Shown: positions 52,891 through 62,120 of the stretch, in pieces
Layout: each line of letters starts with the position of its first letter
How positions within the stretch are numbered: position 1 is the first letter of the stretch
Source of the DNA: Trinickia caryophylli
GTDB taxonomy: Bacteria > Pseudomonadota > Gammaproteobacteria > Burkholderiales > Burkholderiaceae
Reading direction: 5' to 3'
Assembly (NCBI RefSeq): GCF_034424545.1
Contig: NZ_CP139970.1
Location: 496,001-560,000, forward strand
DNA: 64,000 nucleotides
The notes under the pieces: model-generated
What the model was told of the DNA's origin: nothing
Seen by the model: only the letters and a program-made list of their open reading frames with translations
Databases searched by the model: none
Position numbers and translations under genes: made by a program

Positions 52891-53475
52891 ATGAAACGCT
52901 TCTGGCTGGCGCTCGGTGGCGCCGCGCTGATTGCGAGCGCAAGCGCGTTCGCGCAAACGGCTTCGAATGCTTCTGCAAACCCGCAGGTGCTGCTGACGAC
53001 AACCGATGGCGACATCCGCGTCGAGCTCTACCCCGACAAGGCCCCGAAAACCGTGGCCAACTTCCTCGATTATGTGAAATCCGGGCAATACAGCGGCACG
53101 ATCTTTCACCGCGTGATCCGCGGCTTCATGATCCAGGGCGGCGGCTACACCGCGAGCTACCAGGAGAAGCCCACGCGCGCGCCGATCCCCATCGAAAGCC
53201 GAAACGGCCTGAAAAATGCGGCGGGAACGATTGCAATGGCGCGCACGAGCGATCCTAATTCCGCCACGGCGCAGTTTTTCATCAACACGGTCGACAACGC
53301 GGGGCTCGACTACCCGAATCCGGACGGTTACGGCTATGCCGTGTTCGGCAAGGTCGTGTCGGGCATGGACGTCGTGAAGAAGATCGAAGCGACGCCCACG
53401 ACGACGCGCGGTCCGATGGCCGACGTCCCGCAAAAGCCGATCGTCATCGAATCGGCGCGCATCGTATCGAAGTAA
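52891..53475 (+). CDS. ppiA: Periplasmic peptidyl-prolyl cis-trans isomerase (cyclophilin)
   Basis: 194 aa. A signal peptide (residues 1-21, A-F-A-Q) precedes a cyclophilin domain with [23 protein letters not shown] and Y-A-V-F-G-K-V. It speeds proline isomerisation during folding of exported proteins. GAGG lies ahead of ATG 52891. A cytoplasmic paralogue follows directly, as in many Betaproteobacteria. Confidence 0.93.
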   Translation: MKRFWLALGGAALIASASAFAQTASNASANPQVLLTTTDGDIRVELYPDKAPKTVANFLDYVKSGQYSGTIFHRVIRGFMIQGGGYTASYQEKPTRAPIPIESRNGLKNAAGTIAMARTSDPNSATAQFFINTVDNAGLDYPNPDGYGYAVFGKVVSGMDVVKKIEATPTTTRGPMADVPQKPIVIESARIVSK

Positions 53476-53500
53476 CGCAACACGCCTAACCCTCCGGCGA

Positions 53501-53528
53501 GCGCCCTCTTTCCCGGGCGCCGCTCTTT
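53501..53528 (+). terminator. Possible terminator between ppiA and ppiB
   Basis: GCGCCC (53501-53506) pairs with GGGCGC (53515-53520), and a TTTT run follows at 53525-53528. The stem is short, so partial termination is as likely as full. Confidence 0.45.
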
Positions 53529-53547
53529 TCACGCGAAGGAATCCATC

Positions 53548-54042
53548 ATGGTCGAACTGCATACGAATCACGGCGTCATCAAGCTCGAACTGGACGCACA
53601 AAAGGCGCCGAAGACGGTCGAGAACTTTCTCAACTATGTGAAGAAAGGCCACTATGACAACACCGTCTTTCACCGTGTGATCGACGGCTTCATGATCCAG
53701 GGCGGCGGCTTCGAGCCCGGCATGAAGCAAAAGCCGACCGATGCGCCGATCGAAAACGAAGCGAACAACGGCCTGAAGAACGAGAAAGGCTCGATCGCGA
53801 TGGCCCGCACGAACGATCCGCATTCCGCCACCGCGCAATTCTTCATCAACGTCAACGACAACGACTTCCTCAATCACTCGTCGCCCACGCCGCAAGGCTG
53901 GGGTTACACGGTGTTCGGCAAGGTCGTGGAAGGAATGGACGTGGTCGAGCAGATCAAGAAGGTGAAGACGGGTTCGAAGGGGTTCCACCAGGACGTCCCC
54001 ACCGACGACGTCATCATCCAGAAAGCGGTCGTCGTCGATTGA
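53548..54042 (+). CDS. ppiB: Cytoplasmic peptidyl-prolyl cis-trans isomerase (cyclophilin)
   Basis: 164 aa without a signal peptide. It shows [15 protein letters not shown], the Trp/Arg site region [14 protein letters not shown] and [15 protein letters not shown]. High similarity to the preceding secreted cyclophilin suggests an old tandem duplication with gain or loss of a signal. Its stop overlaps the lpxH start. Confidence 0.95.
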   Translation: MVELHTNHGVIKLELDAQKAPKTVENFLNYVKKGHYDNTVFHRVIDGFMIQGGGFEPGMKQKPTDAPIENEANNGLKNEKGSIAMARTNDPHSATAQFFINVNDNDFLNHSSPTPQGWGYTVFGKVVEGMDVVEQIKKVKTGSKGFHQDVPTDDVIIQKAVVVD

Positions 54043-54881
54043 ACACGAGCGTCTTGCGCGATGTGGGGATCACGGCGCGGCGAGACGCGCCTCCCCCCGG
54101 CCACGAGTCGACCGTGCCGTACGAGCACGGGCACACGCGCGCGCATGCGCCCCGCCCGCTGCTGTTCATCTCGGATCTGCATCTGAGCCCGGCGATTCCG
54201 CGCACCGTCGACGCATTCGAGCACTTCATCCTCGTCACGGCCGACAGCGCCGATTCGGTGTTCGTACTCGGCGATCTTTTCGAATACTGGATCGGCGACG
54301 ACACGCTCGGAGTCGATCCGTTCGCCGCACGCATCGCGGCACTTCTACACACGCTCACTGAACGCGGCATTGCGCTCTACCTGATGCACGGCAACCGCGA
54401 TTTTCTGCTGGGCAAACGGTTCATGCGCGCGGCCGGCGCGATCTGGCTGCCCGATCCGTTCGTGATGACGGCCTTTGGCTCGCGCATCGTGCTGGCGCAC
54501 GGCGACGCGCTTTGCACCGCCGATCACAAGTACCAGACGTTTCGCCGCTTTGCCCGCTGCCGGCCGTTCCAATGGCTTTTTCTCGCGTGGCCGCTCAGAT
54601 GGCGGCAAGCGCTCGCCGAGCGCATGCGTTCTTCGAGCGAGGAAGGCCGGAGCCGGCCGCCCTCGCCGCTTTACGACGTGACGAATGAAGGTGTTTCGCG
54701 GCTATTCAAAACGAGCCGGACAGCCACGATGATTCACGGGCATACGCACAAGCCCGCACGCCATCAGGAAAAAGACGGCACGCGTTGGGTGTTGCCCGAT
54801 TGGGATCTCGATCACGGCACGCGGCGCGGCGGCTATCTGCGGATCGACGCCGAAGGCATTCACGCCCTGCCGCTCGACTGA
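54039..54881 (+). CDS. lpxH: UDP-2,3-diacylglucosamine diphosphatase (lipid A synthesis)
   Basis: 280 aa. The calcineurin-like metallophosphoesterase motifs are complete: D-L-H near residue 46, [26 protein letters not shown] and G-H-T-H-K-P. It hydrolyses UDP-diacylglucosamine to lipid X at the inner membrane. No ATG precedes the fold; TTG 54039 overlaps the ppiB stop, and a GTG at 54114 is the main alternative, so the start is uncertain. Confidence 0.92.
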   Translation: MNTSVLRDVGITARRDAPPPGHESTVPYEHGHTRAHAPRPLLFISDLHLSPAIPRTVDAFEHFILVTADSADSVFVLGDLFEYWIGDDTLGVDPFAARIAALLHTLTERGIALYLMHGNRDFLLGKRFMRAAGAIWLPDPFVMTAFGSRIVLAHGDALCTADHKYQTFRRFARCRPFQWLFLAWPLRWRQALAERMRSSSEEGRSRPPSPLYDVTNEGVSRLFKTSRTATMIHGHTHKPARHQEKDGTRWVLPDWDLDHGTRRGGYLRIDAEGIHALPLD

Positions 54882-54907
54882 AGCGGGCGGGCGCTGCCGT
54901 TTGCTGC

Positions 54908-55675
54908 TCAGGACTGAGGGACTTTGCCTTCTATCGCCTCCGACAACCGGCGCAGGTCCGTGAGTGCGCCATCGGCGCCATGCAAGGCTTCGAGCCGTTC
55001 GCCGAGCCGCTCGAGCGCGGCGACGATATCGTCCACGCGCTGGCTTTCCTTCGCCGCGTGGTCGATCAGCCCGTGCAACGCGAGCGAAACGGGGTCTTCC
55101 GCATTGGGCGTGATGCCGTACGCGCAAAAGGCGGCGCGCTCGGGCGTACGCTTCGCATCGGCCGGCATGATCACCCGCGCGGGGTTGCCGACGGCCGTTC
55201 CCCCGGCCGGCACGGGCTTGACGACGACCGCGTTCGAACCGATCTTCGCCTCGGCTCCGATCGTAAAGCCGCCGAGCACCTTCGCACCCGCGCCGACAAC
55301 TACGCCGCGCTCGAGCGTGGGATGACGCTTGGCGCCACGCGTGAGCGCGGTGCCGCCGAGCGTCACCCCCTGATAGATCGTGCAATCGTCGCCCACCTCG
55401 GCGGTCTCGCCGATGACGATGCCCATGCCGTGATCGATGAAGACGCGCCGGCCGATCGTCGCGCCGGGGTGGATCTCGATGCCGGTCATGAAGCGCCCGA
55501 ACTGGGAGATCATGCGCGCAAGCCAGCGGCGCTCAGCCCGCCAGCATGCGTGAGCGAGACGATGGAGCACGATCGCATGCAGCCCCGGATAACAGGTCAG
55601 GACTTCCCAGGCATTGCGGGCGGCAGGATCGCGCGCCCGAATCGCGGCAATGTCTTCCCGAAGTCTCGTGAACAT
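54908..55675 (-). CDS. cysE: Serine O-acetyltransferase
   Basis: 255 aa. The N-terminal helical part contains [10 protein letters not shown] and [11 protein letters not shown]. The left-handed beta helix has hexapeptide repeats with [13 protein letters not shown] and the acetyl-CoA site G-A-K-R-H-P-T. It makes O-acetylserine for cysteine synthesis. ATG 55675 gives the expected M-F-T-R-L-R-E-D start; the long frame upstream is not needed. The C-terminus lies convergent to lpxH, 26 bases apart. Confidence 0.95.
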   Translation of the reverse strand: MFTRLREDIAAIRARDPAARNAWEVLTCYPGLHAIVLHRLAHACWRAERRWLARMISQFGRFMTGIEIHPGATIGRRVFIDHGMGIVIGETAEVGDDCTIYQGVTLGGTALTRGAKRHPTLERGVVVGAGAKVLGGFTIGAEAKIGSNAVVVKPVPAGGTAVGNPARVIMPADAKRTPERAAFCAYGITPNAEDPVSLALHGLIDHAAKESQRVDDIVAALERLGERLEALHGADGALTDLRRLSEAIEGKVPQS

Positions 55676-55909
55676 GATGGTGGCTCGCTCAAAAACGCCC
55701 GTCACCCGAGGTGGCGACAGCGTCGAATCGATATGAGAAGCGGCGATATGCATATCACCGCGAGTAGATTGTAGAAGCAATGGGCCGACTCTGCTCGCGC
55801 CGCCCGTCCGCCCCTGAACCGATAAGGGCTATTGGCGATGTGCCAGGGAACGCCCGCGAGCGGAGCGGCGCGCCCCTGTGCGCGCGGCGCCACCGAACCG
55901 GGCGGCCCC

Positions 55910-56749
55910 TCAATCCGAGCGCTTACTGCCTTCTGGCGGCACTTTCAGGAGGATGTGCTTGGCAATGCCGCGCACGATATTGACCTCCTCGCGCTCGAGC
56001 CCCGCCCGCGCAAAAAGCCGCCTGAGCCGCGACATCAGCTTCTTCGGGTTGGCTGGATCGAGAAAATCGAGCGCGATCAGCGCGTTTTCCAAATGCACGA
56101 ACATCCGTTCGATTTCGTCGCCGGCGGCGAGCGCTGCCCCCGCATCGGCCTGCGCGGCCTGCGCGGCCTCGGGCCCGGGCTTGGTCTCCTCGCCGAGATA
56201 CGCGAGGCGCAATTCATAGGCGAGCACCTGTACCGCCTGCGCGAGGTTCAGCGAACTGTAGGCCGGGTTGGCGGGAATATGCACGAGTGCGCTGCAGCGT
56301 TCGACGTGCTCATTGGACAGGCCAGTCCGCTCGTTGCCGAACACGAACGCCACGTCGCCGCGCGCGGCATGCCGGCAGGCCATGTCCGCCGCGGCCCGCG
56401 GCGCGCGCTGCGGCGGGCCGTACTCGCGCGAGCGCGCGGTCAGCGCCACAGACCACTGCACCCCCGCCAACGCGTCGGCCAGCGTCGGCACGATGGTGGC
56501 CGATGCGAGGACATCGTCAGCGCCGCTTGCCATGGCCACGGCATCCGGGTCGGTCTTCACGTGCGCAACGCGCGGTGCGACGAGCACGAGCCGCGAAAAG
56601 CCCATCGTCTTGAGCGCCCGCGCGGCCGCGCCGACATTGCCGGGATGGCTCGGCTCGACGAGCACGAACACCGTCGACGTGAACCCGCCATGCGGGCTTG
56701 CAGCAGCGGCTTCGCGCGGCGATGACGGTTGGAAAGGCGAGAAATTCAA
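55910..56749 (-). CDS. trmJ: tRNA (cytidine/uridine-2'-O-) methyltransferase TrmJ
   Basis: 279 aa. SPOUT-class motifs are V-L-V-E-P-S-H-P-G-N-V-G-A-A-A-R-A-L-K-T-M-G near residue 30, V-F-G-N-E-R-T-G-L-S-N and I-P-A-N-P-x-Y-S-S-L-N-L-A-Q-A-V. It methylates position 32 of several tRNAs. The first 20 residues (Ser/Pro/Ala-rich) are probably disordered. It is divergent from suhB across a 512-base region with repeats. Confidence 0.93.
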   Translation of the reverse strand: MNFSPFQPSSPREAAAASPHGGFTSTVFVLVEPSHPGNVGAAARALKTMGFSRLVLVAPRVAHVKTDPDAVAMASGADDVLASATIVPTLADALAGVQWSVALTARSREYGPPQRAPRAAADMACRHAARGDVAFVFGNERTGLSNEHVERCSALVHIPANPAYSSLNLAQAVQVLAYELRLAYLGEETKPGPEAAQAAQADAGAALAAGDEIERMFVHLENALIALDFLDPANPKKLMSRLRRLFARAGLEREEVNIVRGIAKHILLKVPPEGSKRSD

Positions 56750-56889
56750 GATCGGCGAAAAAAACGGAAAGAAAATTCAGGCAGCGGCGTGCGGTATGGC
56801 GCTATGGTAGCGCCAAGTCCACCCGGCGGTACGACGCCCCGCCGCGCTCAATGCCCCCCACGCGCGTGATACGCCGATTACGCTCTTGA

Positions 56890-56971
56890 TCGGGCCGCAA
56901 TCGGGGCCGCAATCGGGGCCGCAATCGGGGTCGCAATCGGGACCGCAACCGGGCCACAATCCGGGCCGCAA
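56890..56971. repeat. 11-12-bp tandem repeat between trmJ and suhB
   Basis: Seven copies of a unit close to TCGGGGCCGCAA lie head to tail, with three copies varied by one or two bases and two shortened by one. The array lies in the divergent control region of trmJ and suhB. Open frames through it (G-P-Q-S or C-G-P-D repeats) look spurious. Confidence 0.9.
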
Positions 56972-57129
56972 TCGGCATCGCGGTGGCCGGCTGACGCCAG
57001 CACCGTCGCCGCGGGTCGCGATTATACGGCCGGATCGGGGCCTGTGCGGCGCTCGCCGGCCATCGGTCGCGCCGCGCATGCCCGGACTCGGGTAAAATCC
57101 TGCCTTGGTCGCGCGTCCAGTACGCGCAT

Positions 57130-57195
57130 TGCTCTTCTTCAATTCGTTTTCGTCGACGGAAAGCACCGCCGCCCGGCGCTTTCCGGGCGGTTTTC
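57130..57195 (+). promoter_or_regulatory. Possible boxA plus alternative hairpins in the suhB leader
   Basis: TGCTCTTCTTCA at 57130-57141 matches the rrn boxA (TGCTCTTTAACA) at 9 of 12 bases. Downstream, CCGCCCGG (57169-57176) pairs with CCGGGCGG (57183-57190) followed by TTTT, a terminator shape 67 bases before the suhB ATG. GGAAAGC (57158-57164) can instead pair with GCTTTCC (57178-57184), which breaks the terminator. SuhB is a Nus-complex partner that represses its own gene through boxA in E. coli, so this could be an autoregulatory leader. This is inference. Confidence 0.5.
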
Positions 57196-57261
57196 GGCCC
57201 ATCGGCTTTTGGACCATTGTCGTGGCAGCACCGGCTGTTGCGCGGCACAAGGAATCGGCTC

Positions 57262-58062
57262 ATGCATCCCATGCTCAATATCGCTGTCAAGGCCGCTCGG
57301 CGCGCCGGGCAGATCATCAACCGCGCATCGCTCGATCTGGATCTGGTCCAGGTCAGCAAGAAGCAGCACAACGATTTCGTGACCGAAGTCGACAAAGCAG
57401 CCGAAGCCGCCATCATCGATACGCTCAAGACTGCCTACCCCGACCACGCGATCCTCGCCGAGGAGTCGGGGCGCTCCGAAAACGAATCCGATTATCAGTG
57501 GATCATCGATCCGCTCGACGGCACCACGAACTTCATCCACGGCCTGCCCTATTACTGTGTCTCGATCGCACTTGCGCATCGCGGCGTCGTGACACAGGCC
57601 GTCGTCTACGACCCCACCCGCAACGATCTCTTCACCGCCTCGCGCGGCCGCGGGGCCTACCTGAATGACCGCCGCATCCGCGTCGGCCGCCGGGATCGGC
57701 TGGCCGATGCACTGATCGGCACCGGGTTTCCGTTCCGTGAAAACGACCGGCTGGAGGCCTACTGCCGGCTCTTCGCGGAAATGACGCGTGCCTGCACGGG
57801 CCTGCGCCGGCCGGGCGCGGCGGCGCTCGATCTCGCCAACGTGGCGGCGGGCCGGCTCGACGGCTTTTTCGAGCAGGGCATCAGCGCATGGGACATGGCT
57901 GCCGGCAGCCTGCTGATCACCGAAGCGGGCGGGCTCGTGGGCAACTACACCGGCGATTCCGAGTTTCTGCATGTGGGCGAGATCGTCGCGGGTAACCCGA
58001 AGATCTACGCGCAGATGGTGCCGATCCTCGCGCCGTTCACCCGGCTTGCCGAAAAGAGCTGA
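57262..58062 (+). CDS. suhB: Inositol-1-monophosphatase family protein SuhB
   Basis: 266 aa. Metal-site motifs are E-E-S (residues about 68), D-P-L-D-G-T-T-N-F near 84-92 and W-D-M-A-A-G near 212. The start [13 protein letters not shown] is typical of SuhB. It hydrolyses inositol phosphates in vitro, and in E. coli acts mainly as a component of the ribosomal-RNA antitermination complex. An intrinsic terminator follows at 58092. Confidence 0.94.
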   Translation: MHPMLNIAVKAARRAGQIINRASLDLDLVQVSKKQHNDFVTEVDKAAEAAIIDTLKTAYPDHAILAEESGRSENESDYQWIIDPLDGTTNFIHGLPYYCVSIALAHRGVVTQAVVYDPTRNDLFTASRGRGAYLNDRRIRVGRRDRLADALIGTGFPFRENDRLEAYCRLFAEMTRACTGLRRPGAAALDLANVAAGRLDGFFEQGISAWDMAAGSLLITEAGGLVGNYTGDSEFLHVGEIVAGNPKIYAQMVPILAPFTRLAEKS

Positions 58063-58091
58063 CGAACGGGCCGGCAGGCGAACTGAAGGAC

Positions 58092-58115
58092 GGGGCGGCT
58101 TCGGCCGCCCCTTTT
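58092..58115 (+). terminator. Intrinsic terminator of suhB
   Basis: GGGGCGGC (58092-58099), a TTCG loop and GCCGCCCC (58104-58111) form a perfect hairpin with a stable tetraloop, followed by TTTTCGTTT. It lies 30 bases past the suhB stop. Confidence 0.93.
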
Positions 58116-58154
58116 CGTTTGGCGGGGCCGTTGGCGCCCCGAACCCATGAGGTC

Positions 58155-59453
58155 ATGAAAAAAGGCTTCTATACGATCATCGCGGCCCAATTCGTTTCAT
58201 CGGTTGCCGACAACGCGCTGCTGATCGCGGCCATCGCGCTGCTCGCCGGCATACACGCGGCCGGCTGGTTCACGCCCCTTTTGCAGATCTTCTTCACGGT
58301 ATCGTACGTGGTGCTTGCGCCCTTCGTCGGCGCATTCGCCGACGCCTTGCAAAAGCGGCACGTGATGTTCGCCGCCAATGCGGCCAAGGCGCTCGGTTGC
58401 GCGCTGATGATCGCAGGTGTGCATCCGATCCTCGCTTACGGCGTGGTCGGCTTCGGCGCCGCCGCCTACTCGCCGGCCAAATACGGCATCCTCACCGAAC
58501 TGTTGCCCGCCGAGCGGCTCGTGGCGGCGAACGCCTGGCTCGAATCGGCCACGGTCGTCTCGACGATTGCCGGTACCGCGCTCGGCGGAGCACTCGTCAG
58601 CCACTACGTCGAATACAGGGTCGCACGCCTGCATTTGCCGCTGATGCATCACGCGCCCGAGTTCGCGATGCTGGCCGTCATGCTTGTTTATGTGCTGGCC
58701 GCGCTCGTCAACGTGGGCATCCCCGACACGGGCGCCCGCTATCCAAACCGACTGCGCGAGCCGGGCCGGCTCGTCGCCGACTTCATGCACTGCTTCGACA
58801 CGCTGTGGGCCGACAAGCTCGCGCAGATCGCGCTATGGGTCACGACGCTGATGTGGGGCGCCGCCGTGACGCTGCAACTGCTCGTGCTCAAATGGGCAAG
58901 CGCGAACCTTGGCCTCACGCTTTCCGAGGGCGCCCTGCTGCAGGGTGTTACCGGCATCGGCATCGCGCTCGGTGCGGCGTGGGCCGCGGCCCGCGTCCCG
59001 CTTGCAGGCTCGCTGCGCGTATTGCCGGTCGGCATGGTGGCGGGCATCGTCACGGGAGCGCTGGCCTTTTACGACAAAGACCTCTTTCCGGCCGCACTGG
59101 GGCTGCACGCAGCGAACGCCTTCGTTCCTGCCTATCTCCTGCTTGCCTACCCGATCATGGTCGGGCTCGGCGCCTTGGCGGGCTTTTTCATCGTACCGAT
59201 GAACGCACTGCTGCAGCATCGGGGCGCCACGCTGATCACGGCCGGACACTCGATCGCGGTGCAGAACTTCAATCAGAACGTTGCGGTACTCCTGATGCTC
59301 GGCACCTATACGCTGTTACTGGTAGCCCGCCTGCCGATAAGATGGATCATCGTCGCGTTCGGCGTTTTCGTCTGCCTGATGATCTGGCTGGCAAAGCGCC
59401 GCTCCGACGCGAACATTACGGCGCTCGATCGGCAGGCGTTGACAGACGAATGA
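58155..59453 (+). CDS. lplT: Lysophospholipid transporter LplT
   Basis: 432 aa with about twelve membrane helices. The start F-Y-T-I-I-A-A-Q-F-V-S-S-V-A-D-N-A-L-L and the loop P-A-K-Y-G-I-L-T-E-L-L-P with L-V-A-A-N-A-W-L-E are LplT hallmarks. It flips 2-acyl-lysophospholipids to the cytoplasmic leaflet for re-acylation. It is a stand-alone transporter here, without a fused acyltransferase. ATG 58155 follows GAGG. Confidence 0.93.
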   Translation: MKKGFYTIIAAQFVSSVADNALLIAAIALLAGIHAAGWFTPLLQIFFTVSYVVLAPFVGAFADALQKRHVMFAANAAKALGCALMIAGVHPILAYGVVGFGAAAYSPAKYGILTELLPAERLVAANAWLESATVVSTIAGTALGGALVSHYVEYRVARLHLPLMHHAPEFAMLAVMLVYVLAALVNVGIPDTGARYPNRLREPGRLVADFMHCFDTLWADKLAQIALWVTTLMWGAAVTLQLLVLKWASANLGLTLSEGALLQGVTGIGIALGAAWAAARVPLAGSLRVLPVGMVAGIVTGALAFYDKDLFPAALGLHAANAFVPAYLLLAYPIMVGLGALAGFFIVPMNALLQHRGATLITAGHSIAVQNFNQNVAVLLMLGTYTLLLVARLPIRWIIVAFGVFVCLMIWLAKRRSDANITALDRQALTDE

Positions 59454-59477
59454 CCGCGAAACGAAAGCGAGACACCG

Positions 59478-60101
59478 ATGCCGACATCATCCTCCTCCGT
59501 CGCCGGAACCGCGGGCTACGTCGACAAAGCTCACGCGCCGGCACTGGCGCAGCAGTACGAGAACATTCGATTCGACCAACTGCATCGCGACGTGCTGCCG
59601 GTCTTTCCCCCGCCTCCGGCCGACGTGCTCGATATCGGCGCGGGATCGGGGCGCGATGCGGCGGAACTCGTGAGGCGCGGCTATCGGGTGACGGCCGCGG
59701 AGCCGGCCGAAGCCTTACGCCTCGAAGGCCAGCGCCTCCATGCCGATGTGCCGATCGAGTGGATCGACGATGCGCTGCCGCCACTCGCGAAAGTCCACGC
59801 GCTCGGGCGGCACTTCCACCTTGTCCTGCTCACCGCCGTCTGGATGCATCTCGATGCGCAGGAACGCGCGCAAGGGATGCCGGCCGTTGCGTCGCTGCTC
59901 GCGCCGGGCGGCGTGGTCGTAATGTCGCTGCGGCATGGTCCGGTGCCGGCCGGGCGCCGAATGTTCGATGTTTCGGCCGAAGAAACTCTTGCACTCGGGC
60001 GATCCGTGGGGCTCGCCGAGCGATACCGCGGAACGCGCGCCGACGTGCAACAAAGAAGCGACGTCAGTTGGAGCGTCGTGGCGATGATGAAGCCGGCGTG
60101 A
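59478..60101 (+). CDS. Class I SAM-dependent methyltransferase
   Basis: 207 aa. Motif I is V-L-D-I-G-A-G-S-G-R-D-A-A-E-L near residue 50, motif II is T-A-A-E-P-A, and a later L-L-A-P-G-G-V-V-V-M-S-L-R gives strand 5. The substrate cannot be read. It starts 25 bases after lplT, so co-transcription is likely. The layout resembles a small-molecule rather than an RNA or protein methylase. Confidence 0.85.
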   Translation: MPTSSSSVAGTAGYVDKAHAPALAQQYENIRFDQLHRDVLPVFPPPPADVLDIGAGSGRDAAELVRRGYRVTAAEPAEALRLEGQRLHADVPIEWIDDALPPLAKVHALGRHFHLVLLTAVWMHLDAQERAQGMPAVASLLAPGGVVVMSLRHGPVPAGRRMFDVSAEETLALGRSVGLAERYRGTRADVQQRSDVSWSVVAMMKPA

Positions 60102-60168
60102 GCCCGGCCTTGCACGCTGTCCGGACACGGACGGCCCGCCGCGCGCTCAGCCGGTCCGTCTCCGTCCC

Positions 60169-61008
60169 TCACCTTGCTGCCTTGCGCTGAGCCATGTGCG
60201 CCAGATAGGCCACGATCAGATCGATCTCCCGGTCGCTCAACTGATCCGGCGAAAAGCCGGGCATGGTCCGGCCGGGCCAGTCCCGCACCGACGCAGGATT
60301 ACGCAGATAACGATGCAAGGCCGCCGGCTGGAAGTACTCGGTCGGATTCATCGGCACGCCAAGGTCCGGCCCGATCGAAGCGCTGCCCGCACCGTTGAGC
60401 CGGTGACAAGCCAGGCACTGGGCAACGAAGAGGCTCTGCCCGGCGCGCACGGAATCGGTTGCCGGCAGCGCGGGATCGACGGCAAGGGCGGGCCAGCGCC
60501 TGGCGGGCGACGGCTGCGTCGCGAATTGCGCAATCTGATAAGGCCATTGCTCGCTGCGCACCGACCCGGCTTCGGCCCCCACCCACACCAGATAGAACGG
60601 CCCGGCGCTAACCGTTTTACCGGGCAGATTCGGCCATGGATGCGCGGGATCTTCCACGGCGAGCCACGCAACGGCGTGCGCCGGATCGCGGTTGCGCACG
60701 AGGTCCATCGGCAACTGCGCGGCGAACCCATCGCTCGCTCGTGCCTCGAGCACACTGTCGGCCGGCAGCGCCGTGCCTTCTAGCAGGCCGGCGAGCGGCA
60801 CCGCCCGGTAGCTGGCCTGCGTTCCGTAGGCCACATCGTGCGGCAAGCGAATCTCGGCCGCATCCGAGCGGGAGAGCAAGGCCTGCCACGTGAACGAACG
60901 GCTCACGCCACCCGTCGTCAGCGCGAGAGTGGGTTCGGCGGCCGCCCTCTGCACGCCGATCATCATGAGCAGCATTGCAAGCACGACCAGCATGGCTGAT
61001 TTACGCAT
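60169..61008 (-). CDS. Molybdopterin-oxidoreductase-like domain fused to cytochrome c
   Basis: 279 aa. A signal peptide (residues 1-24) is followed by an Oxidored_molyb-like region (about 25-170; F-T-W-Q-A-L-L-S-R, Y-R-A-V-P-L-A-G-L-L, W-L-A-V-E-D-P-A-H-P-W-P-N-L) without an obvious cofactor Cys. A class I cytochrome c domain has haem motif C-L-A-C-H near residue 195 and axial Met in T-M-P-G-F. It resembles the electron-accepting partner of periplasmic sulfite-type dehydrogenases. ATG 61008 follows GGGAGAA. Confidence 0.75.
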   Translation of the reverse strand: MRKSAMLVVLAMLLMMIGVQRAAAEPTLALTTGGVSRSFTWQALLSRSDAAEIRLPHDVAYGTQASYRAVPLAGLLEGTALPADSVLEARASDGFAAQLPMDLVRNRDPAHAVAWLAVEDPAHPWPNLPGKTVSAGPFYLVWVGAEAGSVRSEQWPYQIAQFATQPSPARRWPALAVDPALPATDSVRAGQSLFVAQCLACHRLNGAGSASIGPDLGVPMNPTEYFQPAALHRYLRNPASVRDWPGRTMPGFSPDQLSDREIDLIVAYLAHMAQRKAAR

Positions 61009-61085
61009 TCGTTCTCCCAATCGTCGTTCCTCACTGTGTTCCGAGCGGATCGATTCGGCTCGCCGGCTTACGCGGGCGCCTGCCG

Positions 61086-62021
61086 TCACGGCAGCGACGC
61101 TTCCCCGCCGGGCACCGTAGGGGCGCCGCTCTGCTTGATGAAATCGATGAATGCGCGCAGTGGCGCCGGCACGAGACGCCGCCCGGGATAGTAAAGGAAG
61201 GGCCCTGAAAACGGGCGCCACCACGGCTCGAGCATGGGCTCGAGCGCACCGGTCGCCAAATGCGGCCGCAGCCAGTCCTCGAAGAGATGGATCACGCCGA
61301 CGCCGGCAACCGCCGCGTCGATCATGAGCTCGACGGCACCGCCGATCTGAACCACGAGCGGCCCCGACGGATCGAGATGGATCACCTCGCCCCTGCGCTC
61401 GAACTCCCACGGGGACATGACGCCGCTTTCGAAACGGCCCCGCAGGCAGGCATGATCGAGCAACTCCCGCGGATGGGCCGGCCGGCCGCGTCGATCGAGA
61501 TAAGCGGGGGCCGCCGCGGTCGCACAGCGCTGCGAACGCGGCCCGATCGGCACGGCGATCATGTCCTGCTCCAGGCGCTCCTCATAGCGGATACCCGCAT
61601 CGCATCCCGCCGCCAGGATATCGACGAAGCGCTCCTGGGCCATCACTTCGAGGCGGATCTCGGGATACGCGGCCAGAAACGGCGGCACGATGGCCGGCAA
61701 CACCAAACGGGCCGCGCTGAGAGGCACATTGAGCCGAAGCGTGCCGGCAGGCCGCTCCCGGAAACCGTTGACCACGTCGAGCGCGGCCTCGACCTCCGAC
61801 AGCGCGGGCCCGAGCCGGGCGAGCAGGCGCTCGCCCGCTTCAGTCGGCACGACGCTGCGGGTCGTGCGATTGAGCAGCCTGACGCCGAGTTGCGTTTCGA
61901 GTCGGCGCACCGCTTCGCTGAGCCCCGACGCGCTTACGCCGCCCATTCGCGCGCCTTCTCGAAAGCCCTTGGCGCGTGCAACCGCCACGAATGCGTTCAA
62001 ATCGCCGAGATCGATTTGCAT
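61086..62021 (-). CDS. LysR-family regulator
   Basis: 311 aa. HTH: L-N-A-F-V-A-V-A-R-A-K-G-F-R-E-G-A-R-M-G-G-V-S-A-S-G-L-S-E-A-V. The effector domain has C-D-A-G-I-R-Y-E-E-R-L and a late G-V-G-V-I-H-L. It is divergent from the aldo/keto reductase gene at 62121 across 99 bases, a common regulator-target arrangement. Confidence 0.92.
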   Translation of the reverse strand: MQIDLGDLNAFVAVARAKGFREGARMGGVSASGLSEAVRRLETQLGVRLLNRTTRSVVPTEAGERLLARLGPALSEVEAALDVVNGFRERPAGTLRLNVPLSAARLVLPAIVPPFLAAYPEIRLEVMAQERFVDILAAGCDAGIRYEERLEQDMIAVPIGPRSQRCATAAAPAYLDRRGRPAHPRELLDHACLRGRFESGVMSPWEFERRGEVIHLDPSGPLVVQIGGAVELMIDAAVAGVGVIHLFEDWLRPHLATGALEPMLEPWWRPFSGPFLYYPGRRLVPAPLRAFIDFIKQSGAPTVPGGEASLP

Positions 62022-62120
62022 TGTTCGTTTTTTCGTATAGCCCGTGCGGATTATGACCCATTATCGTGCAGGACGATCGAGCTTAATCTCGTGTCTCCCA
62101 CTCGCCCAAGGAGCGCGACC

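Noticed and set aside
56886..57095. Repeat-containing small protein (G-P-Q-S repeats)
   Set aside because: The coding appearance comes only from the 12-bp tandem repeats; no ribosome binding site or conserved sequence supports it.
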